Assembly (NCBI GenBank): GCA_002304735.1
Contig: DBIU01000092.1
Coordinates: 1-26,666, forward strand
Direction: 5' to 3'
DNA from: Ruminococcaceae bacterium UBA794
GTDB lineage: Bacteria; Bacillota; Clostridia; Oscillospirales; Ruminococcaceae
Length of the DNA stretch: 26,666 nucleotides
The notes under the pieces are model-generated. The model was not told where the DNA came from, made no database searches, and saw only the letters and a program-made list of their open reading frames with translations. The position numbers and the translations under genes are program-made. Position 1 is the first letter of the stretch; each line of letters begins with the position of its first letter. Shown here in pieces: positions 14,030 through 21,528 of this stretch.

Positions 14030-14575
14030 ATGTCAAGAATCGGTAGAATGCCTATTACTGTTCCTGCGGGCGTTGACGTTAAAATCGACGGCTCCGTTGT
14101 AACCGTAAAAGGTCCCAAGGGCACAATCACAAAAGAGTTCAATCACACAATGAAAATTACCCACGAGGGCAATGTTATCACTGTTGAGCGTCCCAACGAC
14201 GAGAACGTTTCTCGTTCGCTTCACGGTCTTACAAGAACGCTTATCCATAATATGGTAGTAGGCGTTACGGAGGGCTACAAGAAGGAGCTTGAAATCAACG
14301 GCGTCGGCTTCAGATGCGAAAAGCAGGGCAAGGACGTTATTATGAACCTCGGCTATTCTCACAAGGTCGTGGTTTCCGATACGGACGACTGCAAGCTCGA
14401 AGTTCCCAGCCCCAACAAGATTATCGTTGTCGGAATCGACAAGCAGAAGGTTGGCCAGCGCGCTTCCGAAATCAGAAGCAAGCGTCCTCCCGAGCCTTAC
14501 AAGGGTAAAGGTATCAAGTACGTTGACGAGTATATCCGCCGCAAGGAAGGCAAGGCAGGAAAGGGCAAGAAGTAA
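14030..14575 (+). CDS. rplF: 50S ribosomal protein L6
   Basis: A 181-residue protein near the factor-binding site. MSRIGRMPITVPAGVDVKID at the start, GYKKELEINGVGFRCEKQGK in the second repeat and RSKRPPEPYKGKGIKYVDEY near the end are diagnostic. AAGGAGG precedes the ATG. It is followed by a 115-nt spacer before rplR. Confidence 0.98.
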   Translation: MSRIGRMPITVPAGVDVKIDGSVVTVKGPKGTITKEFNHTMKITHEGNVITVERPNDENVSRSLHGLTRTLIHNMVVGVTEGYKKELEINGVGFRCEKQGKDVIMNLGYSHKVVVSDTDDCKLEVPSPNKIIVVGIDKQKVGQRASEIRSKRPPEPYKGKGIKYVDEYIRRKEGKAGKGKK

Positions 14576-14634
14576 TATTGATTATATCGGGGCTTTTTCG
14601 CCTCGTGAGATATTAATTCTGATTGAAAGGCTTT

Positions 14635-14666
14635 TCCCGCAATACGCGTCGCTGCGCGTACAGGGA
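14635..14666 (+). promoter_or_regulatory. Hairpin in the rplF-rplR spacer
   Basis: TACGCG (14643-14648) pairs with CGCGTA (14655-14660), and TCCC (14635-14638) pairs with GGGA (14663-14666) across a small internal loop. A weaker GGGGC/GCCTC stem lies upstream near 14591-14606. No gene and no T-run are present. The function is unknown. Confidence 0.4.
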
Positions 14667-14690
14667 TAAGACTGTGAAAGGATATGAACA

Positions 14691-15050
14691 ATGGTTAAAA
14701 TAATCGATAAGAACAAGAGCAGAATGCGCCGTCACAAGCGCGTTCGCGGCAAGATTTCGGGTACTCCCGAATGCCCCAGACTTAATGTTTTCCGTTCTTC
14801 TATGCATATTTATGCTCAGATTATCGACGACGTAAACGGCAAGACGCTTTGCGCTGCTTCTTCCACCGAAAAGGGCTTTGGAATGTACGGCGGCAACTGC
14901 GAGGCTGCTAAGAAAGTCGGACAGATGATTGCTGAAAAGGCAAAGAACGCGGGTATCACCGACGTCGTTTTCGACAGAGGCGGATATGTGTATCACGGAA
15001 GAGTAGCCGCTCTTGCTGAAGGCGCAAGAGAAGGCGGACTCAATTTCTGA
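14691..15050 (+). CDS. rplR: 50S ribosomal protein L18
   Basis: A 119-residue 5S rRNA-binding protein. RRHKRVRGKISGTPECPRLN and VFRSSMHIYAQIIDDVNGKT are typical, and VFDRGGYVYHGRVAALAEGA closes the protein. Its ribosome binding site is the modest GAAAGGA. It is 16 nt ahead of rpsE. Confidence 0.97.
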   Translation: MVKIIDKNKSRMRRHKRVRGKISGTPECPRLNVFRSSMHIYAQIIDDVNGKTLCAASSTEKGFGMYGGNCEAAKKVGQMIAEKAKNAGITDVVFDRGGYVYHGRVAALAEGAREGGLNF

Positions 15051-15066
15051 TAAGGAGGGAAATAAC

Positions 15067-15561
15067 TTGGCTAGAATTGAACAGACAGAAAACGAGCTTT
15101 CTGAGAAGGTTGTTTACATCAACCGCGTTTCCAAGACCGTTAAGGGCGGACGTATTATGAAGTTCTCGGCTCTCGTAGTTGTTGGCGACGGAAACGGAAC
15201 AGTAGGCTTCGGTATGGGCAAATCCAACGAAGTTCCCGACGCAATCCGCAAGGGAATTGACGACGCAAAGAAAAATCTTCACAAGATTGCTCTTAAGGGC
15301 ACTACCATTCCTCACGAGATTACGGGTAAGTTTGGCGCAGGCGCAGTTCTGATGCGTCCCGCTCCCGAGGGTACCGGCGTTATCGCGGGCGGTCCCGTTC
15401 GTGCCGTAATCGAAATGGCGGGAATTAAGAACATTCGTACTAAATCCCTTCGCTCGAATAACCCCTGCAACGTTGTAAGAGCTACAATGCAGGGTCTTAT
15501 GTCGCTGCGTACCGCTGAAGAAGTTGCGGCACTCAGAGGCAAGAGCGTCAAGGAGCTTTGA
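15067..15561 (+). CDS. rpsE: 30S ribosomal protein S5
   Basis: A 164-residue protein at the mRNA entry and decoding region. The double-stranded-RNA-binding-like N-terminal part has EKVVYINRVSKTVKGGRIMK and FSALVVVGDGNGTVGFGMGK; the second domain has AGGPVRAVIEMAGIKNIRTK. The start is the TTG at 15067, with AAGGAGGG 8 nt upstream, giving MARIEQTENE. An upstream in-frame ATG at 15013 lies inside rplR and would add 18 non-family residues. Confidence 0.96.
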   Translation: MARIEQTENELSEKVVYINRVSKTVKGGRIMKFSALVVVGDGNGTVGFGMGKSNEVPDAIRKGIDDAKKNLHKIALKGTTIPHEITGKFGAGAVLMRPAPEGTGVIAGGPVRAVIEMAGIKNIRTKSLRSNNPCNVVRATMQGLMSLRTAEEVAALRGKSVKEL

Positions 15562-15588
15562 TTTAAGAGCTTATAGGAGGATTACACA

Positions 15589-15768
15589 ATGGCAGACTTA
15601 AAAATTACTCTTGTACGCTCCTTAAACAGCTGCAAGAAAAATCAGATTGCCACCGCCAAGGCGCTCGGTCTTCACAAGATTAATTCCGTGACTACTCAGC
15701 CCGATAACGGCGCTACAAGAGGCAAGATTAAGACTATCGCTCACCTTGTTAAGGTTGAAGAAGTCTGA
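15589..15768 (+). CDS. rpmD: 50S ribosomal protein L30
   Basis: A 59-residue protein, absent in some bacteria, that sits on 23S rRNA domain II. My translation is MADLKITLVRSLNSCKKNQI, then ATAKALGLHKINSVTTQPDN, then GATRGKIKTIAHLVKVEEV; this is the L30 pattern (LxxIxxV in the C-terminal part). TAGGAGG lies 8 nt upstream of the ATG. It lies between rpsE and rplO as in other spc operons. Confidence 0.96.
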   Translation: MADLKITLVRSLNSCKKNQIATAKALGLHKINSVTTQPDNGATRGKIKTIAHLVKVEEV

Positions 15769-15819
15769 AACGCAGTGTTCTGCAAGCTATCAACTAAAGA
15801 AATGGGGTGCAATAGTTAA

Positions 15820-16263
15820 ATGAAACTTCACGAATTAAAGCCGGCTATCGGCGCTGTTAAGGACGTTAAGCGCATCGGCAGAGGTCACGGTTCCGGTCAG
15901 GGTAAGACCGCCGGCAAGGGACACAAGGGTCAGAAGGCTCGCTCGGGCGGTTCTATCAGACCCGGCTTCGAGGGCGGTCAGATGCCGCTTCAGAGAAGAA
16001 TGCCGAAGAGAGGCTTCAACAACATTTTTGCTGCTGAATATGCCACCGTTAACGTTTCCGAGCTTGAAAAGAGATTCGAGGACGGCGCAGTTGTTGACGC
16101 TGAGGCTCTCGTAGCTTCCGGCGCTATCAAGGACGCAAAGGACGGCGTTAAAATTCTCGGCAACGGCGAGCTTACAAAGAAGCTTACCGTAAAGGCGGTT
16201 AAGTTTACGGCTTCCGCTCAGGAAAAAATTGAAAAGGCGGGCGGAAAGGCTGAGGTGATGTAA
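15820..16263 (+). CDS. rplO: 50S ribosomal protein L15
   Basis: A 147-residue late-assembly protein of the large subunit. The N-terminal glycine-rich RIGRGHGSGQGKTAGKGHKG segment and GFEGGQMPLQRRMPKRGFNN are diagnostic. Its ribosome binding site (GGGGTG, 10 nt from the ATG) is weaker than those of its neighbours. The stop codon directly abuts the secY TTG. Confidence 0.97.
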   Translation: MKLHELKPAIGAVKDVKRIGRGHGSGQGKTAGKGHKGQKARSGGSIRPGFEGGQMPLQRRMPKRGFNNIFAAEYATVNVSELEKRFEDGAVVDAEALVASGAIKDAKDGVKILGNGELTKKLTVKAVKFTASAQEKIEKAGGKAEVM

Positions 16264-17595
16264 TTGAACGGAATGCTTACGGTCTTTCGCAACGCGTGGG
16301 TTGATACCGCGCTTCGCAAAAAGATTCTGTACACGCTGTTTATCATCATACTGTTCCGCTTAGGCTCAAGCATCTTCGTTCCTTTTCTCAACAACGAGGG
16401 CATTAAAGACCTTATCGGCGACGCTTCGCTGCTGAATTACCTCGACACGATGACGGGCGGCGCGCTCTCTCAGGGAACGCTTCTCGCAATGTCAATCACG
16501 CCTTACATCAACGCGTCGATTATTATTCAGCTTCTCACGGTTGCTATTCCTCCTCTTGAAAGGCTTTCAAAAGAAGGCGAGGAGGGAAGAAAGAAGATAA
16601 ACAAAATCACAAAGTTTACTTCTCTCGGCATCGCGGTTATTCAGGCGGTTGCGTTTTACTTCACGCTCAGAGGCGGCGCGAGAACCGAATACGGCGTCAC
16701 GGAGCTTTTGAAATACGGCGAAGGCTCGGATATGTTCGCGCAGGTTTTGTCCGCAATAACAATCGTTGCGTGCTTTGTCGCGGGAGCTTCGGTTATCATC
16801 TGGCTCGGCGACAGAATTAACGAAAAGGGCATAGGAAACGGCATTTCGATGATACTTTTCGCAGGTATCGTTGCGCGTTTCCCCGATGATGTAAACACTT
16901 ATATCAAGCTCTGTCAGACAGACGCAAGCAAAATCCCCTTCATCATCGTAATCGTTCTGATTTACATTGTGATGATGTGGTTCGTTATCTTTATGACAAA
17001 CGCCGAGCGCAGAATTCCGGTTCAATACGCAAAGCGCGTTGTCGGAAGAAAAATGTACGGCGGTCAGTCAACGCACATTCCGATTAAGGTTGCAATGAGC
17101 GGCGTTATGCCCATAATCTTCGCGATGTCGATTATGTCGCTTCCGCAGACAATCTGCTTCTTCTTCGGAATTAAAGGAACGGGAGATACTTTCTGGGACG
17201 GCTTTGTCCGCTTCTTCAGCCAAAATTCACCCGTTTACGCAGTGATTTATTTCCTGCTCATAATCGCGTTTAACTACTTCTATGTCGCGATTTCCTATAA
17301 CCCCGTTGAGATTGCAAACAATCTGAAGAAAAACAACGGCGCAATCCCCGGCTATCGTCCCGGAAAGCCCACGTCGGACTTCATTCACAACTCTCTCAAC
17401 AAGGTTACGCTTTTCGGAGCGATTTTCCTCGGTATTGTCGCAATTTTCCCGATTATCTTCTCTATGGTATCGGGTATCAGCGGTCTGGCGCTCGGCGGCA
17501 CGACAATGCTCATCGTTGTCGGCGTTGCTCTCGAAACGGTTCGTTCTCTCGAAAGCCAGATTATGATGCGTCATCACCCCGGATTTTTGGACTGA
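16264..17595 (+). CDS. secY: Protein translocase subunit SecY
   Basis: The channel-forming subunit of the Sec translocon in the cytoplasmic membrane, 443 residues with about ten membrane segments. FRLGSSIFVPFLNNEGIKDL, then LSQGTLLAMSITPYINASII, GNGISMILFAGI and QYAKRVVGRKMYGGQSTHIP (the cytoplasmic loop that contacts SecA and the ribosome) are family signatures, as is NPVEIANNLKKNNGAIPGYR. The TTG start at 16264 is chosen because GAGGTG lies 6 nt upstream, within rplO; the next ATG (16273) would be 15 nt away. It is coupled to rplO with no spacer. Confidence 0.97.
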   Translation: MNGMLTVFRNAWVDTALRKKILYTLFIIILFRLGSSIFVPFLNNEGIKDLIGDASLLNYLDTMTGGALSQGTLLAMSITPYINASIIIQLLTVAIPPLERLSKEGEEGRKKINKITKFTSLGIAVIQAVAFYFTLRGGARTEYGVTELLKYGEGSDMFAQVLSAITIVACFVAGASVIIWLGDRINEKGIGNGISMILFAGIVARFPDDVNTYIKLCQTDASKIPFIIVIVLIYIVMMWFVIFMTNAERRIPVQYAKRVVGRKMYGGQSTHIPIKVAMSGVMPIIFAMSIMSLPQTICFFFGIKGTGDTFWDGFVRFFSQNSPVYAVIYFLLIIAFNYFYVAISYNPVEIANNLKKNNGAIPGYRPGKPTSDFIHNSLNKVTLFGAIFLGIVAIFPIIFSMVSGISGLALGGTTMLIVVGVALETVRSLESQIMMRHHPGFLD

Positions 17596-17612
17596 TAAAC
17601 ACCTAAGACCAA

Positions 17613-17634
17613 GACGGCGGCTTTTGCTGTCGTC
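17613..17634 (+). promoter_or_regulatory. Hairpin in the secY-adk spacer
   Basis: GACGGCGGC (17613-17621) pairs with GCTGTCGTC (17626-17634), 9 bp with two wobbles, around a TTTT loop. It is followed by CGCGG and not by T's, so it is not a standard terminator. It lies in the 78-nt spacer between secY and adk. Confidence 0.45.
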
Positions 17635-17673
17635 GCGGTTGAGGGCTGTAACGCTCACACAGGAGAATGACTT

Positions 17674-18309
17674 ATGAATATGATATTCTTAGGCGCTCCC
17701 GGCGCCGGCAAAGGCACGCAGGCAGAGGTTGTCTGCAAGGAGCTTAATATTCCCGCAATCTCTACGGGTAATATGCTCAGAGAAGCCGTAAAAAACGGAA
17801 CTGAAGCAGGTCTTAAGGCCAAGAGCTTTATGGACGCAGGCGAGCTTGTTCCCGATGATGTCGTAATTGGTATCCTCAAGGACAGAATTGCTCAGCCCGA
17901 CGCTCAGAACGGCTTTATCCTCGACGGCTTCCCCAGAACCGTTGAACAGGCTGAGGCGCTCGATAAGATGGGCGTTAATATCGATAAGGTTGTTGAAATC
18001 GCGGTTTCCGACGAGGCAATAACCGCAAGAATGAGCGGCAGACGCGTTTGCGAAGGCTGCGGAAATTCTTATCATATCGAGTATAAGCCGACAAAGGTTG
18101 AAGGCATCTGCGACGCGTGCGGGGCTAAGGTCGTTCAGAGAATCGACGATAAGCCCGAAACGGTTCAGGCTCGCCTTAAAACCTATCACGAGAAAACAGC
18201 TCCTCTCAAGGATTATTACGCTAAGAGAGGAAAGCTGGTTACGGTTGAGGGTCAGAACGAAATTGCCGAAACTTCAAGACTTACGCTCGCGGCAATCAGA
18301 GGTAACTAA
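17674..18309 (+). CDS. adk: Adenylate kinase, zinc-containing long form
   Basis: Catalyses ATP + AMP to 2 ADP in the cytoplasm; 211 residues. The P-loop is GAPGAGKGT (8-16), the AMP-site motif is DGFPRT (84-89), and the LID domain carries C126-x2-C129 and C146-x2-C149, the structural zinc site common in Gram-positive bacteria. AGGAGA precedes the ATG. The stop overlaps the map start by 1 nt, and the secY-adk-map order is typical of Firmicutes spc operons. Confidence 0.98.
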   Translation: MNMIFLGAPGAGKGTQAEVVCKELNIPAISTGNMLREAVKNGTEAGLKAKSFMDAGELVPDDVVIGILKDRIAQPDAQNGFILDGFPRTVEQAEALDKMGVNIDKVVEIAVSDEAITARMSGRRVCEGCGNSYHIEYKPTKVEGICDACGAKVVQRIDDKPETVQARLKTYHEKTAPLKDYYAKRGKLVTVEGQNEIAETSRLTLAAIRGN

Positions 18310-19064
18310 TGATTCAGATTAAAAATCCCGCGGAGCTTAAAGGTATGATTAAGGCGGGCGAGCTTGCGGCGCAGGCTCTCGCGCTTGCGGGAAAAAACGT
18401 CAAAGCAGGCGTTTCCACTTGGGAACTGGACAGAATCGTTGACGAGTTTATCCGTTCAAAGGGCGGAAGCTGCCCCTGCTATGGTTTTGAGGGTTTCCCC
18501 GGGCATAATTGCTTTTCAATTAACGAGCAGCTTATCCACGGGATTCCCAGCAAAAAAGCGGTCCTCAAGGACGGCGATATCATTTCCTGCGATATCGTAG
18601 CCGAGCTTGACGGCTTTATGGGCGACAACACGAAAACTTTTACGGTCGGCGAGGTTTCGGACGAAGCCAAGCGGCTTATGAAGTACACCGAAGAGGCGCT
18701 TTATAAAGGTATCGAGCAGGCGGTTGCGGGAAACCGCATCGGCGACATTTCTCACGCGATTGAAACTCACGTCAAGAGCGGCGGATATGCCGTTGCGGAA
18801 AAATTCATCGGTCACGGCGTCGGTCGCGAAATGCACGAGGACCCCGAAGTGCCGAATGAAGGCAAAGCAGGTCACGGACCGAGGCTTGTTCCCGGTATGA
18901 CTATCGCAATCGAGCCGATGGTTAATTCACACAGCAACAGAGTAAGGATACTCGGCGACAAGTGGACCGTCGTCACAACAGACGGCAGCCTTTCCTGTCA
19001 TTTCGAGCATAGTATCGCTATCACAAACGGCGAGCCTCTTATTCTGACTTTGGAGAGCCACTGA
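18309..19064 (+). CDS. map: Type I methionine aminopeptidase
   Basis: Removes the initiator methionine from nascent proteins; 251 residues. Expected metal ligands are visible at D95 (CDIVAELDG), D106 (GDNTKTF), H169 (GHGVGREMHE), E202 (AIEPM) and E233 (HFEHS); H77 (HGIP) matches the conserved active-site histidine. There is no N-terminal extension, so it is the short type I form. The start overlaps the adk stop, and the stop overlaps the KOW gene start (TGATG). Confidence 0.98.
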   Translation: MIQIKNPAELKGMIKAGELAAQALALAGKNVKAGVSTWELDRIVDEFIRSKGGSCPCYGFEGFPGHNCFSINEQLIHGIPSKKAVLKDGDIISCDIVAELDGFMGDNTKTFTVGEVSDEAKRLMKYTEEALYKGIEQAVAGNRIGDISHAIETHVKSGGYAVAEKFIGHGVGREMHEDPEVPNEGKAGHGPRLVPGMTIAIEPMVNSHSNRVRILGDKWTVVTTDGSLSCHFEHSIAITNGEPLILTLESH

Positions 19065-19324
19065 TGATTGCGGCGGGTACTGTGGTTATAAGCGGCGCAG
19101 GTCACGACTGCGGAAGGGCGATGTTGGTCGTCCGGATTGACGGCGATAATATTTTCGTCGCCGACGGCAAGGAGCGAAAGCTCGATAAGCCGAAGAAAAA
19201 AAATCAAAAACACGTCCGCGCGACAAATCGGGTTATATGCCCCGACGGACTCACGGACAGAAAACTGCGGCGAACGCTCAGAGAGCTGTTCGGGCAGGAC
19301 AGCGCGTTACAGGAGAGTGAATAA
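19064..19324 (+). CDS. KOW-domain RNA-binding protein (L14e/L6e/L27e-like)
   Basis: An 86-residue basic protein. The N-terminal part AAGTVVISGAGHDCGRAMLV is a KOW motif, like that of archaeal/eukaryotic ribosomal proteins L14e and L27e (COG2163). It is followed by a lysine-rich stretch (about 38-49) and a helical C-terminus with TDRKLRRTLRELF. Such genes are known between map and infA in Clostridia; the function is not established, but a role with rRNA or the ribosome is likely from fold and position. The ATG overlaps the map stop, and the gene ends 2 nt before infA. Confidence 0.85.
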   Translation: MIAAGTVVISGAGHDCGRAMLVVRIDGDNIFVADGKERKLDKPKKKNQKHVRATNRVICPDGLTDRKLRRTLRELFGQDSALQESE

Positions 19325-19326
19325 GC

Positions 19327-19545
19327 TTGTCTAAAGAAGACGTACTGGAAGTGGAAGGCACAATATTGGAGGCGCTGCCAAACGCACAGTTCAAGGTGGA
19401 GCTTTCAAACGGTCATCAAATTCTCGCTCATATAAGCGGAAAGCTGAGAATGAATTACATCAGAATTCTTCCCGGCGATAAAGTGACCGTAGAAATGTCG
19501 CCCTACGACCTTACAAAAGGCAGAATTACCTGGCGCGCCAAGTGA
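19327..19545 (+). CDS. infA: Translation initiation factor IF-1
   Basis: A 72-residue OB-fold protein that binds the 30S A site at initiation. MSKEDVLEVEGTILEALPNA and GHQILAHISGKLRMNYIRIL are canonical, ending GRITWRAK. The start is a TTG at 19327, with GGAGAG upstream within the end of the KOW gene. The 59-nt spacer after it holds a GAGCG/CGCTC hairpin (19573-19588) directly before the rpmJ ribosome binding site. Confidence 0.96.
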   Translation: MSKEDVLEVEGTILEALPNAQFKVELSNGHQILAHISGKLRMNYIRILPGDKVTVEMSPYDLTKGRITWRAK

Positions 19546-19604
19546 TTTTGCTTACACGGTTTTGTTTCATTTGAGCGTCAAGGCGCTCAGGAGGAGGTAT
19601 TACA

Positions 19605-19718
19605 ATGAAAGTCAGACCTTCGGTAAAGCCTATGTGCGATAAATGCAAGGTTATCAAGCGCAAGGGCAAGGTTATGGTTATTTGTGTTGAACCTAAACAC
19701 AAGCAAAGACAGGGTTAA
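19605..19718 (+). CDS. rpmJ: 50S ribosomal protein L36, zinc-binding form
   Basis: A 37-residue protein: MKVRPSVKPMCDKCKVIKRK then GKVMVICVEPKHKQRQG. The zinc ligands C11, C14, C27 and H32 are all present (C+ form); zinc-free paralogues are usually induced by zinc starvation. AGGAGGAGG lies a few bases upstream of the ATG. It is positioned between infA and rpsM as usual. Confidence 0.97.
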   Translation: MKVRPSVKPMCDKCKVIKRKGKVMVICVEPKHKQRQG

Positions 19719-19742
19719 TTCCCGGACAGGAGGAAAATAAGT

Positions 19743-20114
19743 ATGGCAAGAATTGCAGGCGTGGATTTGCCTAAGGAAAAGCGCGTTGAAATAGGTCTTA
19801 CCTATGTATACGGCATCGGCAGAAAGTCCGCAAATGATATTCTGGCAAAAGCGGGTGTTAATCCCGACACACGCGTTCGCGACCTCACAGACGACGACGA
19901 AGCGAAAATCCGCGACGTTATCGACAAGGAAGGCTACGTTGTAGAAGGCGACCTCAGAAGAATGGTTGCTCTTAACATCAAGCGTCTGGTTGAAATCAAC
20001 TGCTATCGCGGCACGCGTCACCGCAAGGGTCTCCCCGTTCGCGGTCAGCGCACCAAGACCAACGCCAGAACACGCAAGGGTCCCAAGAAGACAATTGCAA
20101 ACAAGAAGAAATAA
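19743..20114 (+). CDS. rpsM: 30S ribosomal protein S13
   Basis: A 123-residue protein of the 30S head, bridging to the large subunit and P-site tRNA. MARIAGVDLPKEKRVEIGLT, YVYGIGRKSANDIL and CYRGTRHRKGLPVRGQRTKT followed by ARTRKGPKKT are diagnostic. ACAGGAGG precedes the ATG. It is 19 nt before rpsK. Confidence 0.98.
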   Translation: MARIAGVDLPKEKRVEIGLTYVYGIGRKSANDILAKAGVNPDTRVRDLTDDDEAKIRDVIDKEGYVVEGDLRRMVALNIKRLVEINCYRGTRHRKGLPVRGQRTKTNARTRKGPKKTIANKKK

Positions 20115-20133
20115 TACGAAAGGCGGTAAATAA

Positions 20134-20532
20134 ATGGCACAGGCAAAAGCAAAACAGGTTGTTCGCAGACGCCGTGAGCGTAAGAACGTCGAGAACGGCG
20201 CAGCTCATATTCAGTCGTCCTTTAACAACACTATCGTCACCATCACCGACCTTCAGGGAAACGCTCTCTCGTGGGCTTCCGCGGGCGGACTCGGCTTCAG
20301 AGGCTCGAGAAAATCTACCCCGTTTGCTGCGCAGACTGCTGCTGACGTTGCTGCTAAGGCTGCAATGGAGCACGGACTGAAGACCGTTGAGGTTTATGTA
20401 AAGGGCCCCGGTCAGGGACGCGAGGCGGCTATCAGAGCGCTTCAGGCTGCAGGTCTTGAGGTTAAGCTCATCAAGGACGTTACTCCTATTCCCCACAACG
20501 GCTGCCGTCCCCCCAAGAGAAGAAGAGTCTGA
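20134..20532 (+). CDS. rpsK: 30S ribosomal protein S11
   Basis: A 132-residue platform protein. AHIQSSFNNTIVTITDLQGN, SAGGLGFRGSRKSTPFAAQT and the C-terminal DVTPIPHNGCRPPKRRRV are canonical. AAAGGCGG precedes the ATG. It is followed by a 109-nt structured spacer before rpsD. Confidence 0.98.
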   Translation: MAQAKAKQVVRRRRERKNVENGAAHIQSSFNNTIVTITDLQGNALSWASAGGLGFRGSRKSTPFAAQTAADVAAKAAMEHGLKTVEVYVKGPGQGREAAIRALQAAGLEVKLIKDVTPIPHNGCRPPKRRRV

Positions 20533-20542
20533 ATTGCTGCTT

Positions 20543-20614
20543 TGCTCATATTAATGAGCAGTCAGATGAAGAAAGTCGAGCGCAACGTTTGCTCGGCGTC
20601 GGTTTTACCGATAT
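20543..20614 (+). promoter_or_regulatory. Hairpins in the rpsK-rpsD spacer, possible S4 leader
   Basis: TGCTCAT (20543-20549) pairs perfectly with ATGAGCA (20554-20560) around ATTA. Further on, CGAGC pairs with GCTCG (about 20578-20596) and TCGG with CCGA (about 20600-20612). S4 is a known autoregulator, through the alpha-operon leader in Escherichia coli and its own leader in Bacillus. This spacer just before rpsD is a candidate site for such control, which is inference. Confidence 0.4.
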
Positions 20615-20641
20615 AACATTAACTAACGGAGGAATTTTACT

Positions 20642-21244
20642 ATGGCTATAAATCGCGACCCGATTTTGAAAAAGTGCAGAAGTCTGGATATCAGCCCCGC
20701 TGTTTTGGGCTATTCCGAGAACAAGAAGTCCAAAAGACACCCCGAGGGCAACCGCCGCAAGAAGGTTTCCGAATACGGTCAGCAGCTCAAGGAAAAGCAG
20801 AAGCTGAAGTTCGTTTACGGCGTTCTTGAGAAGCAGTTCTATCACTACTATGAGCTTGCAACCAAGGAAGAGGGCATTGCCGGCGAAAACCTCATCAGAA
20901 TACTCGAAAGCAGACTTGACAACATCGTTTTCAGAATGGGTCTTGCTATTACCCGCCGCGAGGCACGTCAGCTTGTTTCTCACGGTCATTTCTGTGTGAA
21001 CGGCAAGAGAGTTGATATTCCCTCTTACAGAGTTAAGGTTGGCGATGTTATTTCCCTTCGCGACAAGAGCAAAAAGAGCAAGAAGTTCGAGCAGATTGCT
21101 GAAGTAGCAGGCGGCAGACTCACTCCTATGTGGCTTGACGTTGACAAGGAAAAGCAGACCGCAAAGGTTACCCGCACGTTTATGCGCGACGACCTCGATT
21201 TCGAGATTGCCGAGCACCTGATTATCGAGTTGTATTCTAAATAA
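20642..21244 (+). CDS. rpsD: 30S ribosomal protein S4
   Basis: A 200-residue primary 16S rRNA binder with an S4-type RNA-binding domain: RLDNIVFRMGLAITRREARQ, LVSHGHFCVNGKRVDIPSYR, VKVGDVISLRDKSKKS. The N-terminal zinc-site cysteines are missing (only C12 remains), so it is the zinc-free form, in contrast to the zinc-binding S14, L24 and L36 of the same operon. ACGGAGG precedes the ATG. It lies between structured spacers of 109 and 284 nt. Confidence 0.97.
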   Translation: MAINRDPILKKCRSLDISPAVLGYSENKKSKRHPEGNRRKKVSEYGQQLKEKQKLKFVYGVLEKQFYHYYELATKEEGIAGENLIRILESRLDNIVFRMGLAITRREARQLVSHGHFCVNGKRVDIPSYRVKVGDVISLRDKSKKSKKFEQIAEVAGGRLTPMWLDVDKEKQTAKVTRTFMRDDLDFEIAEHLIIELYSK

Positions 21245-21252
21245 TTGCCGTC

Positions 21253-21499
21253 TAAATCCGCTTTCCGACATTGCGCGGAGAATAACGGATTTACTGAGAG
21301 CATACAGATATTTAGTGCAGTTATTTTTAATTCATACTCCTTTTCGGAATTTCCGATTAGAGCCGCGTTTTTGCGTCAATACTCTTATGTAACGGCGTGA
21401 GCGTGAATTAAAATTAACAGGAATACGGCTGCCGGCTTTACGTCGGCGAAGCACATAACGGATAATTAAGGCAAACGGAGAGGAGATTCTCTTTTCCGT
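21253..21499 (+). promoter_or_regulatory. Densely folded rpsD-rpoA spacer
   Basis: The 284-nt spacer has no supported ORF but several inverted repeats. TAAATCCG (21253-21260) pairs with CGGATTTA (21286-21293). A 15-nt arm at 21320-21334 pairs with 21404-21418 at 14 of 15 positions around 69 nt that hold further small stems. An 11-bp hairpin (two wobbles) lies at 21475-21485/21489-21499, 17 nt before the rpoA ribosome binding site. None is followed by a T-run. This may be an internal regulatory or processing region, or a degenerate inserted element. Confidence 0.5.
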
Positions 21500-21528
21500 G
21501 ACAGACAAGCTTGCGGGGAGGGTTACCA

